Source: Gautieria morchelliformis (taxonomy: Eukaryota; Basidiomycota; Agaricomycetes; Gomphales; Gomphaceae). Taken from it: 64,000 bases of DNA. The notes under the pieces were generated by a model that was given only the letters and a program-made list of their open reading frames with translations, made no database searches and was not told the origin of the DNA. Positions 1 to 10,340 of this stretch are shown here, in pieces. Positions within the stretch are counted from its first letter, which is position 1; every line of letters begins with the position of its first letter. A program made the translations under genes and the position numbers. The stretch spans positions 124,001 to 188,000 of the forward strand of contig WHVA01000023.1 of assembly GCA_015179125.1 (NCBI GenBank). The letters are read 5' to 3'.

Positions 1-1119
1 CAGCGTCATTGGCCTTACAGCTCCCTGCAGCAGCTTCCGATACCTGAGCAACCTTGGAATTCCATATCCATGGATTTCATTGAGCAGTTGCTGACGTCTT
101 TGGGATTCACTGCAATCCTTGTAGTAGTTTGCTGCTTAACCAAGCAGAGCATATTCATCCCGACTTACAACACGGTCACCTCCACAGACCTCGCCTGCCT
201 GTTTTTTTTGCATGTATTCTCGAAGCACGGTGTCCCTAGTCATGTGACATCGGACCGAGGTTCAGAATTCATCTCGCACTTTTTCTGTTCCCTTGGTAAG
301 GCTCTTGACATGAAACTGCATTTCACCTCAGGATATCATCCCAAAGGTGACGGTCAAACTGAACATGTAAACCAAACTCTGGAACAGTACTTCATGTGTA
401 TTGCAACTACCAGCAGGACAATTGGTCCGAGTTGCTACCACTCGCCGAGTTTGCGTACAACAATGCTCCAAGTGCAACTATCAGCATATCACCCTTCTTT
501 GCCAACAAGGGATAAAACCTGAACCTCACGGTTCACCCCGAACGGGACCTCACATCCTCCCGAGCCCAAGACTTTGCAGTTAACCTAGACCAGCTACATG
601 CTACCCTGAAATTAAACTCACTCAATCTCAGTATCAGGTCTTGGCTGACGCATGTCGCACTCCCGCTCCCGAGTTCACGATAGGTTCCTCCACGTTTGTA
701 AAAGCGCAGTTCTTCCGGACAACCCGGCCCTTGAAGAAGCTGGCTGAGAAGTACCTCTGTCCCTTTGAGATTATTGGCCAGGCTGGATCCCAAGCTTACA
801 TTCTACCAGATAACCTTCAGGCAGTCCACCTGGTCTTCCACGTCTCCATTCTTGAACCTGCAATCCCAAACACCATTCCGAATCGGGTTCAGTCTCCACC
901 GCCTCCAGTTGAGATTGATGGTGAGACAGAGTACGAGATTTCCGAGATCCTTGATTCCAAGATCGACCGACGACGTAGACCCTGTAACCTCCTGTACTTG
1001 TCCGTTGGGCTGGTTATGAAGGAACCAATGAAGAGATGTCATGGGTCCTTGTGACCAAGCTCAGCCATGTGGCCAAGATCGTGACTGATTTTCACTCAGC
1101 CTACCCTGCCAAGCCTTGA
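1..1119 (+). pseudogene. Gypsy chromovirus integrase-chromodomain, 3' end of pol (broken)
   Basis: 3' part of a Ty3/Gypsy Pol entering from outside the window. The frame at 70-522 carries the integrase core: VTSDRGSEF around the second catalytic Asp, then [19 protein letters not shown] with the catalytic Glu. Reading then shifts frame; 641-1054 gives the C-terminal part (TTRPLKKLAEKYLCPFEI, LVFHVSILEPA) and the start of a chromodomain (YEISEILDSKI). The chromodomain continues only in another frame (RWAGYEGTNEEMSW-like) and ends near 1119. Integrase inserts the cDNA; the chromodomain is thought to target silenced chromatin. At least two frameshifts make this copy dead. Its polypurine tract and 3' LTR follow at about 2814-5024. 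Confidence 0.88.
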
Positions 1120-1440
1120 CCATGGGTTCCTTGAACCTGAGCTTCGGCTCCCCCATTTCTTTTCACTCATTTTAGGGTCACTTTCTTAGTTAGAAACAGC
1201 ACTCTTTGCTATGTTTTATCTTGGCCATTTTGCTGAATAGCTACGCTTGTAGTTCTCAGCATTTCTCTCTGTTCTGTTCATTTCACTCCCATTCCCGATT
1301 CCGAATCCGAAACAAAAAACACCCAAGAAAAAAGATTCATATTAGATAGAAACCCAAAAACATTATTAGTTTAGTTATCTTCCATAGTCGCATCCCCGTC
1401 TGCATCCTTTTCCCCGTCATCCCGCTCATTCCCCGAATCC

Positions 1441-2691
1441 TCATCCAAAACCCCTGTCCCTCATCTTATCTGCATCCTCGTTCCTGTTCTCCGAACCTGA
1501 ACCCATCTCTGCTCTTTCCTCTGTTTCTTTCTCTTTCTCTTTTTCCTTTTCTTTTCCCTTTTCCCTGCTTCCCAAACCCACACCTGAACCACCCTCAAAC
1601 AAGTCGAACCCGCCCCAACCTGAATCCGAACCTGACCACAATGCCACTTTCTCTGCCGCTGTGGTCCACAAGCGAAGCTGCTTGTTCATCCAGGAATTTT
1701 GTTGCTCAATCTGCTGCACAAAATCCAAAATCACCCAAAGCAAATGGTTGCTCTGTTCTAGCTGCTGGTTTTGTTGGGATAACAAGTCCCTCAGCATCCT
1801 GTATATCTCTCCTCCGGAAAGGCCATCGGGTTTTAAACCCCTCAACCCCATTCCCGATGGCCCAGCACCTATGTCGACTGATGGTATGGCTCCCGACGGT
1901 CTGATCGGCGCTACCTTCACTGTTTTCGGCCCCAGCCCTTCAGGTTCCTCCTTGTCCTTTCGTTTCCGCTTCCCATCCAGGAAGCTGCACTGGACCTTTC
2001 GGTCCATGCATTCCTCACATGCAGTTTTCTTCCTGTGCAAACATTGGGTGTTGCGACGCCTGCAAGCATTGCACGGCTCACGCTGCAACAAGACATAAGT
2101 CACAACCCAAACCGAACCGACCCGAGGACTTACCTCTTCATCCGACTCCTCAGTTGCTCTTCTTTTCTTCAGTCCCAAGGACCTTGATTTCAGCTTAGCC
2201 GAATTCCTTTCCAGCACATGTTTTGCCACAAGGATCCGAGCCTGTGTGATGGCTGAGTCCATGACTACCAGCTCGGGAGACGGGATGTGGATGTTCTGAT
2301 CCACGTTGGCTTGCCGAACCTTTTCGGCTTGCAAAATTTCCATCATCTGCTTGCGCTCACACTTGGCTACCATCTCCCATTCCCTCTGAGCCTCCTCAGC
2401 TTTCGCTTCCCGTTCTTTTCACGTGTCTTCGGCTTTCTACACCTGCTCGGCTTTCCATGCCTCTTTGGCTTTCTTCGCAGCCTCGGCCTGCGCTTCCCGT
2501 TCCTTCCAAGCTTCCTTGGCTTTCTTCTTGTCCTCCCACTGTTTCTTCTCTAAAGCCTCCTTGCACTCTTGCACAAGTCGCTGTTTCTCCATCAATTCTT
2601 TCCGGCACTCTTCAGCCTTGCGCTCAGCTTGCACAAGCTCAGCATCGATCTTGTCAATTTCATCGATGGGAAGTTTGCGCGCTTCTGACAT
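1441..2691 (-). pseudogene. Antisense ORF: coiled coil plus Zn2Cys6-like finger, two in-frame stops
   Basis: Minus-strand gene lying between the pol end and the polypurine tract/3' LTR of the Gypsy element, so probably carried by it. From ATG at 2691 the first about 85 residues are a charged, Ala/Glu/Lys-rich coiled coil. TAG (2437-2439) and TGA (2419-2421) then interrupt the frame, and the same frame continues 310 codons to 1441. That part holds CNACRRRNTQC and, after seven residues, CEECMDRKVQC: C-x2-C-x6-C-x7-C-x2-C-x6-C, the spacing of fungal Zn2Cys6 DNA-binding domains. A second Gln-rich helix (LLSQQNQQLEQSNHLL) and an acidic/Lys tail follow. Both stops could be C-to-T changes of CAG and CGA. 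DNA binding is inferred from the Cys spacing only. Confidence 0.72.
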
Positions 2692-2813
2692 GATACACAA
2701 AGTTTTGATGATGATGGGAGAAGGCAAGAAGCAGAACGTGAAACAAAGCTTATGTAACCTTCCCGACCTGGCGATCTCTGGGATCTCGCTTATGGCCTCA
2801 TGGGTTCAGCCAT

Positions 2814-2826
2814 AAGGGGGAGGTAC
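2814..2826 (+). promoter_or_regulatory. Polypurine tract of the Gypsy element
   Basis: Purine-rich AAGGGGGAGG run directly before the LTR start TGTTACG at 2827. In LTR retroelements this primes plus-strand DNA synthesis. It confirms that the antisense ORF at 1441-2691 lies inside the element. Confidence 0.65.
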
Positions 2827-2943
2827 TGTTACGATCCATTCCCGAGTCCAGTCCCAAATCCTTGGCTTCGGTACTTGCTCAGGAACCTCAGGTTTCACTC
2901 AGCTTCCTTCGGGTTTCTCTTCGTACCTTCCATCACCCCTGAC

Positions 2944-3431
2944 TGTTAGCAACTCGGGGTTATGGCAGGGAAGGTTCGGTAGAGCTCTTAGAAAGCTAGA
3001 ATCAAATTCACTCTCTCAGTGAATTTATTGTCACTGTTATATCAATACAATACCTAGAATCAAATTCACTACATGATTTTCAGTCAACATGCTATGAAAA
3101 TATAAAGAATACTACTCGCCTCTCTCAGTGAATTTATTGTCACTGGGAGAGGAGTACTATTCTGTCTCAGAATGCATATACGTGCACCCGGCCCTTTAGC
3201 GCTCAAAAGTTCGCGCGTCGAAGTCATTTCAAACTCCGATGGGTGCAGCCGCTTGTGAGAATAGAGATAACAAAATGAAATGGAGAGGTAGGGAGTGACT
3301 GGAAATTTTCGAAAATAATCAGAGAAGTGAATGCATGGTACAAGAACAATATGAGAAGAGATTGAAACACCATACAATAAATGGAATACATTATGCTTGA
3401 TTTTGGTGCAGGAGCATAAATGCACCCAACA
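2944..3431 (-). mobile_element. Solo Ty1/Copia LTR, TSD CTGAC
   Basis: 488-bp LTR reading TGTTAG...CCCAACA on the plus strand, so reversed relative to its element (sense LTR starts TGTTGGGTGCA). Direct repeats CTGAC at 2939-2943 and 3432-3436 are an exact 5-bp target-site duplication. Assignment to Copia comes from the same LTR family adjoining Copia pol at 24374-24834. A solo LTR is what remains after the two LTRs of a full element recombine. Confidence 0.93.
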
Positions 3432-3613
3432 CTGACTTCCTTTCCTAGTTAGTTCCCCATATTCCCGATCCTTTGTTCCCCTGTCTATTGTTCCGATCAT
3501 TGATCCCTCTTGACCCTGCATGCTACTTTACTATATAGACCCCCAGTCCATGTATCGTAGTTCCTGTAGTTCCTCAGTTTAGATATCAACTTAGCTTCTC
3601 GTACACTAGACCC

Positions 3614-4851
3614 CGTCATGACACGTTCATTTCCTATACCCAGTAGCTCTGTCCTCCCCTTCATCACTCCACCTCTATGTTCACTCCGATCGCCCTTCGC
3701 AGAGTTTGCCGAATGATCTTGGCTACTCGCATCATTCGCCATGGCCACGCCATCAAAGAACGATCGACGTCCTTTGACTGGCTTGATGGTTCACCATTGG
3801 TCCTCTCACCTCCTCGGCTCAACCCCCTTTTTGATGTTCCTATGCCCGGATTGTCATGACCTGTGTATTTCTTGCACCCAGCCATCCCTGTTCTCCCTTT
3901 CACCACTCCTCCTTCGTGTTTGCTCGGCTTCGCCCTGCCCTCCGACCACACCTCATCTATGATCGCTGCGTTCACCCTTCGTCACATTCACCAAATGACC
4001 ATTCCATCATTCCAGCAGGCACGCCATCAAACACGATTGACATCCTCTACCCGGCGTGATGGTTCATCACTAGCCCCATCATCTTCCCAACGCAACCCCT
4101 TTAGGTGTTCATATGGCCAGGATGCATTCATGGGATGCCCTAACCGTAGATCGTGTGGGATCAGCCCAGCAGACAAAGAGTCCGTGCAGGGTAACATATA
4201 TGCAGGTCTCAAGGCATGTTTTCATACATAGGTGCCTTCGTCGTCTTTTCTCCCCGTCATTTCACATTTGCACTCCTCCTTTCTATTGTATATGTGTTTC
4301 ATCTTTTCTGTATCCTGACTGCGCACCCCTATCCAACCCTGACTCACAATGGCCTCTTTCCTATTCACTAGCATCATATGAGCATTCGGTATAACTAGTC
4401 TACATTTGCATGTATATTCCCCAGTTCAATTATCATACATCCATCTTGTGCAAAACTTGACCTCACTGTGATCATCGTCTTGAGCCCTCTCCTGTAGATT
4501 CCTATCTTCAACCAGAGGAGGACTTAAGCACCACTGGTGAGTTTTCATACTTTGCCTTTGTTACCTTAGCCTTCGAACTATTATTTGCGCTGTCGGCGAA
4601 GGGCTCTGAAGGGGTGCCTTCGCTGGCGAAAGGATTGTCCATGACACCTTGCACATTACATCGTCAAGTGCCACGGGCTATTTTCACTACGACTGTAGAT
4701 AGGGCGAGCTCCATTCGGGCCGCCCTCTTATCTTCTGAACATTTATTGGTTCACCTTATTCGCCAAACGGCACATCTCTTCGCACAAGTTATTTTGGCAT
4801 TCGCTGTGTTCACTAATACACGATATTAACGCCTAAAAACCAATCTTGACA
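3614..4851 (+). mobile_element. Solo Gypsy B LTR, TSD GACCC
   Basis: 1,238-bp LTR from (C/T)GTCATGAC at 3614 to CAATCTTGACA at 4851. GACCC flanks both ends (3609-3613 and 4852-4856). The first about 238 bp are a diverged tandem duplication of the LTR start: a second TGTCATGAC begins at 3852. The same duplication is present in the copy at 39399 but absent from the copy at 37960. The first base has changed from T to C. Confidence 0.92.
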
Positions 4852-5039
4852 GACCCCTCTGCTTGATATCAAATCTGATCTTCAGCTATAGCCGAGACCG
4901 TTCCCAAAATTAGGGCGGAACACTGAGTGGGTGCAACCCACGAGGTTGAAGCCAAGCCCTCTGCCCCAAGACCCGAGTTCAGCTTTGGTAAAGCCGAACT
5001 ACAGTACGACTCACAGTCTTAACAGGGAGCATTGATCAG

Positions 5040-5746
5040 GGAAACAAGAGATGCCTCTAACCTTGGAGGTGAGGATGCTGTAGGTGAGGTCATGGTCATA
5101 GCTGAGGCTGATTGAGCTGAGGTTGCTGTAGTCACAGAGTCGACTTGAAGGTCTTGAAAGTAATACTGCCCAATACCCAATCAATTGACGGATTGTAGCG
5201 GGTGAGCCAGCTGTGGCCAAGTACCACCAAGTAACTCGAGTCGAGTGAGGTTATGTAGAAGGTAACCCATTGTTGTTCCTGGTTGGAAAACTGATACAGA
5301 GGTCTAGAGCTTGGGTAATGGTAGTGTTAGTGCTACCAGGATAAAAGCTACCAGGATAAGCAGGCATAGAATATTTCTGGACAAACTTGGATTCAATAAA
5401 ACAATCAGAAGACCTGCAGTCAAACTAATGCAACAAAAGAGACATTGGGAAGTGAAGGCAAAGTCAGATGTACATTAAGAGAATCTTTGGACAATGAATG
5501 AGAAGCGGCACTGAGTCTGAGCACACAGAGGTTACTGCAATCATTGGATCATGTGGTTCTGAGGTTGCTACCTATTTTTTCACTTCCATAATGGAGGCTG
5601 AAGTTCCCTTGTTAGAGGTCTTCATTGCCCGACCTTTGGAACTGCTACTGCTAGCTGCCCTATTTGCAGCCTTGGGGCAATCCTTGACTATGTGACCTCT
5701 GGTAGTGCAAAGCAGGCAAAGGCCCTGGTCAACCCGATGTTGATGT
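5040..5746 (-). pseudogene. Gypsy gag C-terminus and aspartic protease fragment
   Basis: Reading the minus strand, a Gag tail has the zinc knuckle CLLCTTRGHIVKDC (C-x2-C-x4-H-x4-C), then a Ser/Lys-rich end stopping at 5572. Downstream, in shifted frames, are a degraded protease start (VDCRSSDCFIESKF, in place of a VDSG-type active site) and SYLVVLGHSWLTRYNPSIDW, which matches the protease end of Gypsy D at about 37430-37480. Frameshifts separate these blocks. Zinc knuckles bind the element RNA; the protease would cut Gag-Pol. The upstream side is cut by the Copia LTR at 5747. Confidence 0.82.
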
Positions 5747-6102
5747 TGTTGGGTGCATTTATGCTCCTGCACCAAAATCAAGCATAATATGTTCGATTTA
5801 CTGTATGGTGTTCCAATTCTTTCTCACATTGTTCTTGTACCATGCATCTATTTCTCTGATTATTTTCGAAACTTTCCAGTCACTCCTTATCTCTCCATTT
5901 CATTCTGTTATTCCTATTTTCACAGGCGGCTGCACCCAGCGGAGTTTGAAATGACTTCGACGCGCGAGCCCTTGGGCGCTAAAGGGCCGGGTGCACGTAT
6001 ATGCCTTCTGAGACAGGATAGTGCTCCTCTCTCAGTGACAATAAATTCACTGAGAGAGGCAAGTAGTATTCTTTATATTTACATAGCATGTTGACTGAAG
6101 GT
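5747..6102 (+). mobile_element. Copia LTR, 3'-truncated
   Basis: Sense-oriented copy of the Copia LTR starting TGTTGGGTGCATTT at 5747. It matches the 2944-3431 copy in reverse complement until about 6102 (TAGCATGTTGACTGAA), then stops abruptly; the last about 130 bp are missing. No target duplication can be defined because one end is lost. Confidence 0.85.
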
Positions 6103-6248
6103 CCCCCGTAGATCAAAGAGCGGTCACGTGCCCGCATCGCGGGATAGTCCGCGGGCGTCAAAGCGCCGCGGCACCAAAGGCCGGTAAATTTGGCGAAATA
6201 AGTTATACTCGCGCGGCCTGCGATAGGAAATGTGAGATCGTGACTGAC

Positions 6249-6398
6249 GTGCAGCGCACGGACCAACATACAATGATGCTATATAAGGCAAATGCCTCCG
6301 TGGCATCGGCCCGCGAGAAGCGCCGGGCTGACGTGGCGAGCAGAGATAAGAGCATATTCCTTATACAGCATGATTGTATGGTGGTCCGTGCGCTGCAC
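6249..6398. repeat. 40-bp inverted repeat with TATA-like motifs in both arms
   Basis: Arms 6249-6288 and 6359-6398 match at 37 of 40 positions in reverse complement, around a 70-nt spacer. Each arm contains CTATATAAGG or CTGTATAAGG reading toward the centre, and a third CTCTATATAAGCAGG lies at about 6406-6420. This could be a MITE core or a bidirectional promoter-like palindrome; no gene start is recognisable beside it. Confidence 0.75.
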
Positions 6399-7976
6399 AT
6401 TGCACCTCTATATAAGCAGGCCCCACAGGGCGGTTAAGGCTAGCTGACTTCGTGCGGGGCCCGTCGTACGCTCGTCTCTCGTCGCTGACGCCTTGCTCGC
6501 CGTATGCCCAGTCGCTCTCGCCATCATCCTCTAGCGAAGTCCCCTCTCACCCTTCAAAAATGTGGGGGCGGCTCCTGTCGTAGATGGTTCCAACGCGCTG
6601 AGACGCTAGCCTCTGTCTGAGGCGAGGTCTTCGCCTGTAGGTAGCCCATCCCACCTTGGTAAGCCACCGCATTGCTACATGCCTTCTAGTCACTGATCGC
6701 CGCTCAGCTTTAAGGTGGGCTCAATGGCGTCTTTCACCCGTACGCATCCGGTGGACCATGGAGGCCTCTCCGGTACCCGTATCGCACATCTCCCCATGTT
6801 GCCCACGCATCCATGTGGGACGCTGCCGTGTTTCTGCAACGACTGCTGCTCTCGTTCGTCGACTTCGGTCGACCCCCCTCCCCCCCGCGCATCGGCCGCG
6901 CACCTGGACAAATATATAAGTAGTCGCGGACCCTGCTGTACACTCTTGTGGTCCTAAAAGCTATGTTGAGCATGCTGGCTGCGTTGAGCATGCTGAGCAT
7001 GCTCAGAGAGCTTGGGCAGCATGCTGATACCCTGCGAATACTCGGCCATCCCGGCTGCCGAGTATGGTCATTTGCATGGGGTTCGACTATCTGCGTGCTG
7101 GAGCTCGGCTATCCCTGCCGCCGAGTATACCAATGTTGGGGTGCAGCGCGGTCTTCGGCCAGCGCGATGAATTCTTCACATGGTACGTTCGCGGCACTTT
7201 AGCTCTTGCGACTGGTTCTGACCCTGACTTGCGCTGCGCTGCAGGGGGCCCATGGTGTGGAGATGATGGTCCTTGGGTTGGGGCGGCCACCAGGTCATGA
7301 GAAGGTGTAGCCGTACCCAGGCGTGGTGGGGAATTTGGAGCGATTCTTGATTGGATTGGTCGTCTTCGGACGTATTCAAAGTACATTAACCAGCGACGTT
7401 GCGTGGCAATGCATTCATGAACCGGGAATCTTCGTGTGTGAATTAAGCATTGGCAACGACTACAATTCGCAGATGGCGTTTGAACAAGAAATCATCAAAT
7501 CAGGTACACATGCACCCCGTTTTAGGGCTTGGTAATCGTGGTCGGAATAGTCTGATATAGAAGCGCCAACTCCTAGACATTAGTTGGTACTCGTGATCTA
7601 CGATGATGTCGGCGCCGCGGACGTCTAAATACCTGGGGCTGGGTTCAATCTTCTGCAACCCCATGTCCTCAATCTTCAACATAGGATCACGAGTACCCAG
7701 GGTAACCCCACATCGTCGGTTGTCGGATTCTGTCATAGTACGGCTAAATCAGACCGACGCTTGATCCCGATCAGACTTCAGCCATGTGTGGCCACGCGGC
7801 AACACGTGCAAGGGCATATGATTGCTCGTTCCCGGGCTGAACTTGGAAAAATTTGGAGAGCAACGACTTAACAATATATTAGTCACTACTAGTACTAGTA
7901 GAATTCTCTGAAGTCCTTTCGGATCCCAACCTTATGTAATTAGAGTACACTCGTTCTTCCTCTCTCACCACTACCA
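6399..7976. other. Unassigned GC-rich region
   Basis: No recognisable protein or RNA gene. It contains four GCATGC sites within 6968-7025, a 9-bp hairpin (7038-7046/7057-7065, ATACTCGGC/GCCGAGTAT) and a 13-bp inverted repeat GGTACTCGTGATC (about 7586-7598/7685-7697). Open frames here lack coding character or introns that join into a known protein. Confidence 0.5.
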
Positions 7977-8041
7977 CCATGACCGTGATGTGTTCGCCCC
8001 GTGTGGGCCAGTAGCACTGGGCGGGCACATCACGGTCATGG
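7977..8041. repeat. Hairpin, 23-bp arms
   Basis: Arms 7977-7999 and 8019-8041 pair at 21 of 23 positions (CCATGACCGTGATGTG against CACATCACGGTCATGG), with a 19-nt loop. It lies about 200 bp upstream of the broken start of the DML1-like gene. Confidence 0.8.
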
Positions 8042-8249
8042 ACATGTCTGCTTTTTGCTTTTCGTGCCCCACAGCGCGCGCACACCACACGTCACGGACC
8101 ACGGTGCGCGGGGGAACGGCGAGAGCGGCGACGGCACAGGGAAGGGCGCGGGCGCGTGAATGTGCGGGGCCATGTGCGTGTGCGCCGCCGGGTCCAACGT
8201 GTCATTCAGAGAGGGTCTTGCGCCAGATGTATGTCAGCGACTACCACCG

Positions 8250-9870
8250 CCATTCTTACCGATTCCGACGTCCCCCAGGGCTCTACGACCTTCTGTCCTC
8301 GCCTCCTCTTGATCGATTACAAGAGTAAATCCAACAGTGCATATAAGTATGTCTTAACCATCTCAAACGCCATATAGGCAAATTTGGCTCTTTATCCCAT
8401 ATCAATGCTCTCAATGTTGGTGAAGAAGATGCCCCGGTTGATTTGACGTGGTCAGCTCCATTTTTGACATTCACTCTTCATTTCCAACCTAGAAAACCTC
8501 AGGACAGGGCCTATTTCGGAGCATCTCCAGGACCCCATCCCGCAGAGCTCATATCATGCCCGCCTTGACGCTGGGGAGGATGAAGAGGATGAAGATGGCT
8601 TAGATGTGGAAATGGACGAAGGCGAGCACGATTCTGTCCCCGATCTCACTTCCTCCATTCGCTTTTGGTCCGACTATTCACGCATGTTCTACCATCCTCG
8701 CGGTCTCCACCGCATCCTGGACCCTGCAGAGTGGGAGCGCGAAGCTGGATGGCCACAGGTGTCGAGAGGTTCCATGCGTACAACACGGTGAGTTCACTTG
8801 ACTACCCATATGGAAAAATTCCATGAGACTGACAAGGGATGCATATACCCAGAATCAGGCTGTGCTGGAAGACTCCTTCAGACTATTTGCAGAAGAGTGC
8901 CACTTGTTACAGGTACGTCTTCTGCCGCAGGCCGCTTGTGCTCATCGCTTAATCGGACACGTCCTTAGGGTGTCCAGCTGTGCATGGACGCGCTGTCTTT
9001 CGGCTCCTTTACAGTGTCACTTCTTTCCCGGTTCCGTGACGAGTACCCCAAACTCCCTGTCCTCAGCTTCTGTTCTCTCTCGCGGCATGATCCTGCTGAA
9101 GTCAATTTAGAGAATGTGGGTTGCGTGTCTCTTATAGCCAGTTTCGCTCTGATTGATACTACGAACATATTAGACACCAGGTTGCGTGAATGCCTTGAAT
9201 GATGCATTAACACTCAACGAATTGGCGGCGTTATTGACACTGGTTGTGCCCTTACAATCTCCCACCACATGGTGTCGCAGACCATGGAGTGAACATCTTG
9301 TAGCCATCTTATTTACCTAGGCTTAATCCCGCTTGAGACAGTTCACACATCCCTATCACACCTCCGCTCTCCTTGCGGCCCACATTGAAAGTTCCACGCT
9401 TCCCCTCCGGTACGTCAGAATCCATGCACAAAACCTTGTATACCTAAACACCGTCTCTATCAGGTTAAACGCTTCAGTGCCCTCCTCTACAGACCTTGCA
9501 TCCCTCTGCGCACAGCTTAACTGGCGCGGTAACACACCTTTCGTCGCGTTATCCGGTGCATTTCCTGTAACCCCATCTCCTCCCGCTCCCGAATACTCAT
9601 TCGACTATTCACACCCTGCCTCACTGCCCAAGGTACATACTTTCTGATGGTTCTGTCATTTGCTGATACGTGTGAAAGGACAAGAGTTCAGTGCCGTTTG
9701 CACAGCGGGATGTGTACCGGGGCCTAGACGCACGAGAGAAGGCGGCTGTCCAGAGCTGGGTTGTGGATGCAGAGTTGGCGGTGGGTTCGGATATGGGTCG
9801 CTCGGGTCGTGGTGAACAACCCACATGTTTTCAGGGTGCGGGGAAGGCAGTGGAAGGGCTCTTAAGGTAG
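8250..9870 (+). pseudogene. DML1: DML1/misato-like tubulin-related protein, 5'-truncated and frameshifted
   Basis: Conserved host gene fragment. Exons read at about 8250-8324, 8378-8450, 8503-8787, 8853-8912, 8969-9116, 9181-9299, 9342-9409, 9464-9632 and 9679-9870, mostly with GT-AG introns of 40-60 nt. Diagnostic stretches: FCPRLLLIDYKSKFGSLSHI, an acidic linker then FWSDYSRMFYHPRGLHRI, EDSFRLFAEECHLLQG, FGSFTVSLLSRFRDEYPKLP and YHTSALLAAHIESSTLPLRL. DML1/misato proteins combine tubulin-like and misato segments and act in mitochondrial DNA inheritance and morphology. The N-terminal tubulin-like start is absent upstream of 8250. A missing base near 8757 shifts frame before VERFHAYNT, and the 9116/9181 junction does not keep phase. 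Probably a dead duplicate. Confidence 0.82.
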
Positions 9871-10340
9871 AAAAGAAAATCCTATGGGGCGGTGTGGACG
9901 CAATGTAGCTATGACGCATCGCGTTGAGGTGCTACCTATTAGAGTAATGGAACTACTTTTATCTCCACCCATCTGCCTGGTTGGCTCAAGTATAATCAGA
10001 TTAGGACTACTTGCGAGGCTTAAACATGGATGTAGGTAATAGCATCGCAAATACACGATATGCGTGGGCACAATTTGACAAGTTCATAAAAACTTGTGCT
10101 CAAAGGAGGCGGGTTGGTCAGGCTGTGATGAGCTCACATGTTATGATGCTGAATACCTATATTGTTTGGACCTACGAACGAGGACTAACATCTATGAAGG
10201 TATCTAAACTGAACGCAAGGCACGCCATATTCATGATCCGAGTACCCCGACTGATCACAGCCCGAGCACCCACTATAACCCCGCTAGATCTCACCTACTC
10301 GTGAGAATTCCCACCACGATTACGAACCCCTAAAACGCGG
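9871..10340. other. Spacer between the DML1-like gene and Gypsy A remnant
   Basis: No gene recognised. An open frame at 10011-10304 has no motif and ends at the retroelement junction, so it is not called. The first part may be 3' untranslated sequence of the DML1-like gene. Confidence 0.5.

Larger units (their letters stand above)
2827..5024 (+). mobile_element. 3' LTR of the Gypsy element, split by two nested solo LTRs
   Basis: Begins TGTTACG at 2827 and ends CTTAACA at 5024 (short terminal inverted repeat TGTTA/TAACA). Removing the two insertions, each with one copy of its 5-bp target duplication, leaves an LTR of about 462 bp. The terminal part shares a GTGCAACCCACGAGGTTGAA-type stretch with the LTR of Gypsy D. 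The 5' LTR lies outside the window, so the element's own target duplication cannot be checked. Confidence 0.8.

Noticed and set aside
1641..2098. Plus-strand open frames opposite the Zn2Cys6 ORF
   Set aside because: Shadow frames; the minus strand has the Cys pattern and the coiled coil.
10011..10304. 97-codon plus-strand frame
   Set aside because: No motif, and its end overlaps the Gypsy A breakpoint.
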